The notes under the pieces: model-generated
What the model was told of the DNA's origin: nothing
What the model saw: the letters and a program-made list of their open reading frames with translations, nothing else
Databases searched by the model: none
Translations under genes and position numbers: made by a program
Part shown: positions 58,536 through 64,000 of the stretch, one piece after another
How the letters are laid out: every line of letters begins with the position of its first letter
Position numbering within the stretch: the first letter of the stretch is position 1
NCBI GenBank assembly: GCA_001939145.1
Contig: LSRX01000514.1
Coordinates: 236,922 to 300,921, forward strand
DNA: 64,000 nucleotides
Source: Symbiodinium microadriaticum
Lineage: Eukaryota > Sar > Dinophyceae > Suessiales > Symbiodiniaceae
Reading direction: 5' to 3'

Positions 58536-59133
58536 GATGTAAATCACGTTTTTTTTGCTACCTTTGCTCAGACNGTTTTGAGGTTTGACTTTTGAGTTTG
58601 CAGTGCAGGGTCTGCCATGGTGTCAGAGTGAGTTTTAGGGAGGAGGAGACGTCGTAGCAGCAGCAGCAGCAGTAGTAGACGTCGTCGTCATCGTCGTGGC
58701 CTCCTCGTCGTTGTGTCGTAGTCGTGGTCATGGTCGTGGTGGCAGTGGTAGCGATATTGTAGGTTTCGGTATCCCCTAAACCCTAATCCCTAATCCCTAA
58801 ACCCAAAAAGCCCTAAAGTCCAACGCACGACCCCGTAACCCTAATCCCTCTGAGTGGATAAGGCTCTGGGTCTCGCTGAACATTGTGGGGGAACTGGGCC
58901 CTAAGCCCTACAAGCCCCATTGTGGGTTGAGGGTTTAGGGTTTAAGTTTAAGGTTTAGGGTTTAGGGTTTATAAGGTTTAGGGTTTATAAAGGTTTAGGG
59001 TATAGGGCTTAGTACCCTTTTGGGGGGTTTAACTGTAGTTTCCATTGTAGTTCCTTTTTTGGGGGTTATGATCCGATAGTGAAAATTTGGTTAGCCAAAA
59101 AGAAGGAGCTACAAACTGTACGTAAACCCTAAG

Positions 59134-59228
59134 CCGTATTGTGGAGGAACATAGGGAAGCGTTGGCCAAGAAGGATTTACCACAGCAGGGCGCTCCACCT
59201 GAGGCAAAGCTGTTTTCAAGGCTTTTGG
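59134..59228 (+). CDS. Second copy of the 34170 exon
   Basis: Identical frame starting RIVEEHREALAKKDLPQQGA. Confidence 0.45.
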
Positions 59229-59948
59229 GTTTAGTGTGTAAGTGTAGGGTTTAGGGTCTAGGTTAGGATGCGGGGTTTAGCATACAATCTACAGGGTCAA
59301 GGACAGGAAAGGGTATTCTCGATGTGCTTGCTCTGCCCGTCCATATTTTGTTGTTGCAACCCCGAGCCCGAGCCCTCATCTTTATGTTCCCCATGCAAAC
59401 CCCTTACCCTAAACGCGAATTCGCAGGCCCGAACTGCTGACCTGAATCCCTGAAGCTAGAAGCAACGAGTCCTAAACCGAGAGCCTCCGGACAGAACCTG
59501 AGTGTCAGGCGCTGGCTTCGGCACATCAGAGGTTTGCACGAATGTTGTGAGAGTCAATCAGACGCACCTCCTCTGCGAGATGAAAGAGAGGTGGGCGCAG
59601 GGGTGGCTGGCCAGTTCAGGATTTATGGTTGCTTTTTAGATTTTTGGTGCGCGAGCTACGACAATGGCTTTCGTAGCACGAGTGTGAAGTGGGGCTTGTG
59701 CGTGGGGTTGGGTGGGATGTATAGCGAACTCTATAGGATTGTTGCCGGCCGCATGTGTAGATTGCCTTATCGAGCCTGTCATCCTACTCCCGAGCCATTC
59801 AAACAGTTGGCAACTTAGTTGGGTGAGCTCCCAGATCCTTCGGTTTAGGGTTTAGGGTTTAAGGTTTAGGGTTTAGGGTTTAAGGTTTAGGGTTTAAGGT
59901 TTAGGGTTTAGGGTTTAGGGTTTATAAGGTTAAGGATCCTTGTCTCAG

Positions 59949-60017
59949 AAAAAGGATTGCAATCAAGGTGACTCCTGCTTGTCGCGCCTTACCGCCTCAA
60001 AGAAGCTGCATATGGGG
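59949..60017 (+). CDS. Second copy of the 34985 exon
   Basis: Identical to the first copy, ending at the GTTTCC donor in element G. Confidence 0.55.
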
Positions 60018-60117
60018 GTTTCCGAAAATAGGGGACCCTAATATAGTACCCTAAATAGTAGGATCCTAGTTATAAGGACCCCAAACTAAGGACCCCCCCC
60101 CCCTAATTTTCGGAAAG

Positions 60118-60159
60118 TCCCATATTGACATGGCTGTAACCACTTATGAACAGCCCTAA
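60118..60159 (+). CDS. Second copy of the 35154 terminal exon
   Basis: SHIDMAVTTYEQP and TAA, identical to the first copy. Confidence 0.5.
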   Translation, partial: SHIDMAVTTYEQP

Positions 60160-61203
60160 GAGACGCCAGCTGGCGCGACACTTGGGTAGTTCTCTAACTG
60201 AGCGTCCCTTTTAGGGTCCTTTCTAGATGGGTAGTTCTCTAAATTAGGGGCCCCTTTTTAGGTCCCCAAACATAGCACGGGCACCCTTATAAAAGGGACC
60301 CTGATTCAGAGAAGTACCCATATTTAGGACTTAAGCCAGACTCAATATTTTGGGACCTAACCCTAAGGGTCCATGTACCAAAATAGTACATACTTTGGCC
60401 TTGAAGTAGTCCCTATATAGGTACTTTGGGGTCAAAGTATATACTGTATGGGTATATGGGTCCATGTAATTACCAAAATAGTACATACTTTGGCCTTAAA
60501 GTAGTCCCTATATAGGTACCCTTTGGGTAAGCCAGAATCACCCATTTGCAGGATTGACCTCACCGCCGCAAGATGCCGCGAGGCGACCTGGGGCTGAGTC
60601 CCTATACTATAGGGGCCTTAAAAAACAGATCCCTCTGCTATTTTGAGGGTTCCTTGTGTTTCCTTCCGAAGCCTTGTTCACGCGCACTTAGCATTATCTT
60701 TTTGTAGCCTTTCACCTCGTTTTTTTTCCAAGGCTTTCGGGTTTCAGTGCTCGGATGTGCCGGTGCACGCAGGGTTTTCGGACTTCGAGGGGTTGGGGTG
60801 GCGGGGCTATTTCCGTCAGGTCGGACGCTCCACGGCTTCAGACAGCCGCACTGCTTAAGAACATGTCATCTCCGAGGCTTCACGAAGGCGCTTTTCATAT
60901 AGAGTCCTACTTCTCAACAACATGTTGCGCATGCTGTCCTACCTAGCTATGCATACATACATATATACATACAGTCATTTCGGATCAAGCCTATGAAGCT
61001 TTGATTCAGGTTGCGGAGACCGAAGCCCTGACGTACCATGTAAACCTTCGAGGGTTTGATCCTAAGGTATTGAAATTTAACTCATACTTGGGCTCCAATA
61101 ATAGGTCTTGAATATTGCTCCGAATGCCTTGTATAACGCGATTTCTCACATAACTCCTGTCACGTGGTCAAACATGTCCAGAAAACGCAAACCATAAACA
61201 AAA

Positions 61204-61326
61204 ATGCCTACAAACACATCGAAATCACGAAATGCCGTGGCTGCAACGGTTTTAGAAGATACCATGATCGACTCCACTCAAGAAACAGCTGCAACAATCT
61301 ATTTCCGTCCAGCATTTACGCATGCG
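61204..61326 (+). CDS. Second copy of the 36240 exon
   Basis: Identical 41 codons from ATG to GTAAGC. Confidence 0.35.
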
Positions 61327-61531
61327 GTAAGCCGTCCGCGTGTCTGCTGCAACCGCTTCAAATCAAACAAAACTGTCAAATTCCTCGGGTTTTTGTCGGT
61401 ACTCACCACTTATACGACCTCGTCATGTACTCAAGTGCCTCCGCTTCCTCGTTTTTACGATGCGATATTCTCCTGCAGTTTCCTTTCTTTGTATCACTGT
61501 CGTCATTTCTTGTTGTTCTAGCAGCTTCTAG

Positions 61532-61738
61532 CAACGTCGAAAGCTCAAATTGCTCGAGCTTTTGTCGCTTCCTGACAAAGCTCCGTCCATGAACAGACCG
61601 AACAAAATTCACTATGAAGGCATCTTCTTGGCTTCAAAATACTCTTGCTGGCAGCTGCGCCAAACAACAATGGTGTGTGTTTCGTGCTATTTACACTACA
61701 AAACGCCTGCCTGTCCTGCCGCGCGCGCGCGCGCGTGA
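61532..61738 (+). CDS. Second copy of the 36568 exon
   Basis: Identical frame and TGA stop. Confidence 0.35.
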   Translation, partial: QRRKLKLLELLSLPDKAPSMNRPNKIHYEGIFLASKYSCWQLRQTTMVCVSCYLHYKTPACPAARARA

Positions 61739-62472
61739 ACAGAGCTTCGGAGCGTTATAAGTATAGTATAGTGTACCTGAAAGCCCTATTCTAGTTATTA
61801 AGGAAGGCCCCTGCATTACTTACATGCATCCTATGATGATGCAGAGCTGGGGGAGTGCAAGATCTGCCTATATCCCTTACAGTAGTAAAGAATATACTTT
61901 GACGAATAGTAGGACTCCTAAGATGAGATAAGGCAGGTTATCTTAATTCAGGGATTTTGGAAGATCTGGTTATGATGCCGGCAGGGAGGCTGGTGTCGCT
62001 GATTTGTTTGTTTGTGTCGTGATGTTGGGTGTACGGCGACGGTGGGTTACATCTCAGATTTATGTTAAGGATGCACATGCATGTGTCCAGGCTTTCGAAA
62101 CAAAAGCCTATGCCGGATGAACCTGAGCCCGTAAACCCTCAACCCATTCCTATACCCTAGAAGCCCCCACACCCAACAGCCTGTAACCCCAAAAATCCTA
62201 AACCCTTAACCCTAAAACACCAAAGCTCTAAACTAGAAAGCCCCCCAAGCCCTATCAACCCCAAAACCCAATCCTTGGGGCTCCCAAATCTACAAATAGT
62301 ACCTACTTCGGGGTCTGAAGTTTACAAATAGTCCCTATTCCCCTAAGGGTCCATGTACCCAAATAGCATATACTTTGGCCCCAAAGTACCTATATAGGGA
62401 CGACTTTAAGGCCAAAACCCTTAGGGTTTTGGGCTACTTGAAGGCCGCAGGGAATTGCGAAGACCTGCACAG

Positions 62473-62574
62473 GTGGACCTGGTCGTTGCTTGGGGCGATC
62501 TCCGATCGCAGGCTCAGAGCGCGCGCGCCTCGGGACGTCTTGCCTTGTCCCTACGGGTCCCAAGGGCCCAGTAA
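62473..62574 (+). CDS. Second copy of the 37509 exon
   Basis: Identical frame VDLVVAWGDLRSQAQSARAS. Confidence 0.45.
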   Translation: MDLVVAWGDLRSQAQSARASGRLALSLRVPRAQ

Positions 62575-63559
62575 TTTTAGGTACAGTACTTAGGTTTGGG
62601 ATAGCATTTTTGTAGCATTTGGGAGGGTATATGACTATTCCTTTCGTCGGTAGTATTCTCTTACTTGAACCCTTAGGGTGTAGGTTGCAATGGCTTGGGG
62701 TGTAGGGTCCAAACTGTGTACGTAGTAGTGTTCCTTGGGGTTCCTTCTAATATAAATTAGTACAGCTGCACACCGGAAACCCTATTATCACGATTAAGAT
62801 CGCTTTTTTGCTTCCTCTTCAAGGTTAGAAAGGCTTTGGGTAGCAACATATACCCAACGGTTCGTCAAAAGCAGTGTCAGTGTGAACCACTCGTTCTGAA
62901 CAGCACTCCTTTAGAGGTGCTGCATGCAAAGAACTCAGTGTGCAACCTGATCTCAAGGTGGAGAGTTTATCTAAGATCTCAGTGTGAATCTCCATGTGCA
63001 GTCTGATCTCAAGGTGAAAAATTTAGCTACCCAGAGAACCCAATACCCCTAATTAAGGAATGTACCTTAAATTATAGGGGCCTTAGTATTATGATTTAAG
63101 GTATATTCCTTAATGAAGTGGTATTAGGTTCTCTCGGTACATCCACCAACAGTGAGGCCCGGCCACTGGTAGATAGCTGTCAGAAGTAGCTTAGTGCCGA
63201 CGACCCAAGGCACGGACCTAGCTTGGAACTTAGGTTCAGAAGGGCATTTCCACCCACTCATCAGGCTAGAAGGAAACATACCCCGGAAACAAAACGCGAA
63301 CGCAGAAACAACTGAAGCTAACGCCCTGATATAGTAGCTTCAACAATGTGTAATACAGTATTCCTCACTCCGTATTCTATTCAAATTATATCTATAACGC
63401 ACCCCCAAGAACCTACTCGAAGGATCAAGGCCCCTCAATTCCACACAAAGCCACGAAAGCCCTAAACCCGTGTCGCTCGTGCCCGTCTCCACGTTGCGAC
63501 TTCTAGATGCCTAGACCTGTGCGCAGACGGAAAGGGGCGTTTATTAAAAGAGAAGTAAC

Positions 63560-63797
63560 CGGTTCCGAAACCCTAAACCCTAAAACCCCAAAACCCTAAA
63601 CCCCTAAACCCCTAAACCCTAAACCCCTAAACTCCCAAACTCCTAACCCCTAAACCCTAAACCGGTTCCGAAACCCTAAACCCTAAACCCTAAACCCCTA
63701 AACCCTAAATCCCTAAACCCCTAAACAAACCCCCAAACCCCTCAACCCCTACACCCCCAAACCCCCTAAACCCTAAACCCCCAAACCCCTAAAGCCG
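63560..63797. repeat. CCCTAAA array, longer than in the first copy
   Basis: Contains 83 bp (63715-63797) of CCCTAAAC/CCCCAAAC absent from the first copy. Confidence 0.9.
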
Positions 63798-63802
63798 ACG
63801 AG

Positions 63803-63854
63803 GTTCCGATTCTGCTCCCGGGGCCCCAGATCGACACGCTCGAGGATCAACTGG
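63803..63854 (+). CDS. Second copy of the 38756 exon
   Basis: Identical frame VPILLPGPQIDTLEDQL, here preceded by the longer array. Confidence 0.45.
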
Positions 63855-64000
63855 GTTCTGGTGGGTTTGGGCACCCTACTTGGAGGGTTTAGGGGTTAGG
63901 GTTTAGGAGGGTTTAGGAGGGTTTAGGAGGGTTTAGGGGTTCAGGGTTTAGGGGTTAAGGTTTAGGGTTTAGGGTTTAGGAGGTTCATGGGACTTAGTAA

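Larger units (their letters stand above)
58575..64000. repeat. Second copy of the 5.3-kb duplicated block
   Basis: Begins one base after the N at 58574 and runs to the window edge. All first-copy features recur at +24964 (up to 63714) or +25047 (from 63798). Elements in this copy: D 59032-59121, G 60011-60124, F 60227-60320, I 60362-60533, H/I 62276-62453, E 63027-63139. Confidence 0.95.

Noticed and set aside
1..64000. CRISPR-like array, bacterial operons, tRNA or rRNA genes
   Set aside because: The regular repeats are telomere-like arrays or inverted-repeat elements, not spaced direct repeats. No ribosome-binding-site-led gene runs, tRNA cloverleafs or rRNA motifs were recognised.
58575..64000. 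Independent second gene set
   Set aside because: Sequence is the same as 33611-38953 and begins at an N, so the second-copy exons are listed for completeness but are not counted as separate evidence.

Overview
The window looks like nuclear DNA of a dinoflagellate, most likely from the Symbiodiniaceae; genus is not assignable by eye. The pointers are: pervasive interstitial TTTAGGG/CCCTAAA (the dinoflagellate telomere unit), very short exon-like islands in long introns, a ubiquitin-like plus RCC1-repeat protein of a kind I associate with Symbiodinium gene models, abundant microsatellites, and assembly gaps (single N at 28821, 42787 and 58574; 432 Ns at 51562-51993). I recognise no rRNA, tRNA, CRISPR array or bacterial-type operon.

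Layout. 1-1200: tetranucleotide satellite and unrecognised DNA. 1205-2373: a broken RCC1-repeat gene. 2.4-33 kb: short coding islands, almost all on the + strand, set in telomere-like arrays and hairpin elements. Best reading frames: 5442, 6778, 9814 (stop-containing end), 14336, 17739, 22250, 24400, 25639, 27917, 28374, 30231+30439, 31970 (stop-containing end), 32512 and 32715+32868. One good exon is on the - strand (20354-20455). 33.6-39 kb: a 5.3 kb block with at least one gene end (34985-35195). 39-58.5 kb: more islands, including two cysteine-rich ones (47280, 51393) of GCC2/ephrin-receptor-like type. 58575-64000: an essentially identical second copy of the 33.6-39 kb block, starting exactly at a single N, so an assembly duplication must be excluded.

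The most interesting signal is a set of about 16 families of 80-180 bp inverted-repeat elements (called A to P here). Many are bounded by TA dinucleotides like Stowaway/Tc1-mariner MITEs. Several copies lie inside open reading frames and carry a GT donor in one terminal repeat and an AG acceptor in the other, so removing the element as an intron keeps the frame open: family D at 21892-21987 and 32775-32867, family B at 20810-20890 and 30336-30438, family G at 35054-35153. They behave as introners, that is, transposons that arrive as ready-made introns, and several unrelated-looking families do so side by side.

A second recurrent pattern is the polarity of telomere-like arrays. Exon islands tend to be preceded by CCCTAAA arrays and followed by TTTAGGG arrays, so introns start with (U)UUAGGG and end with CCCUAAA and could pair end to end; the first array unit often supplies the donor as GTTTAGGG. 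Exon calls rest on open frame, codon-like composition and splice dinucleotides read by eye; no transcript evidence was available, and which exons belong to one gene is mostly unknown.
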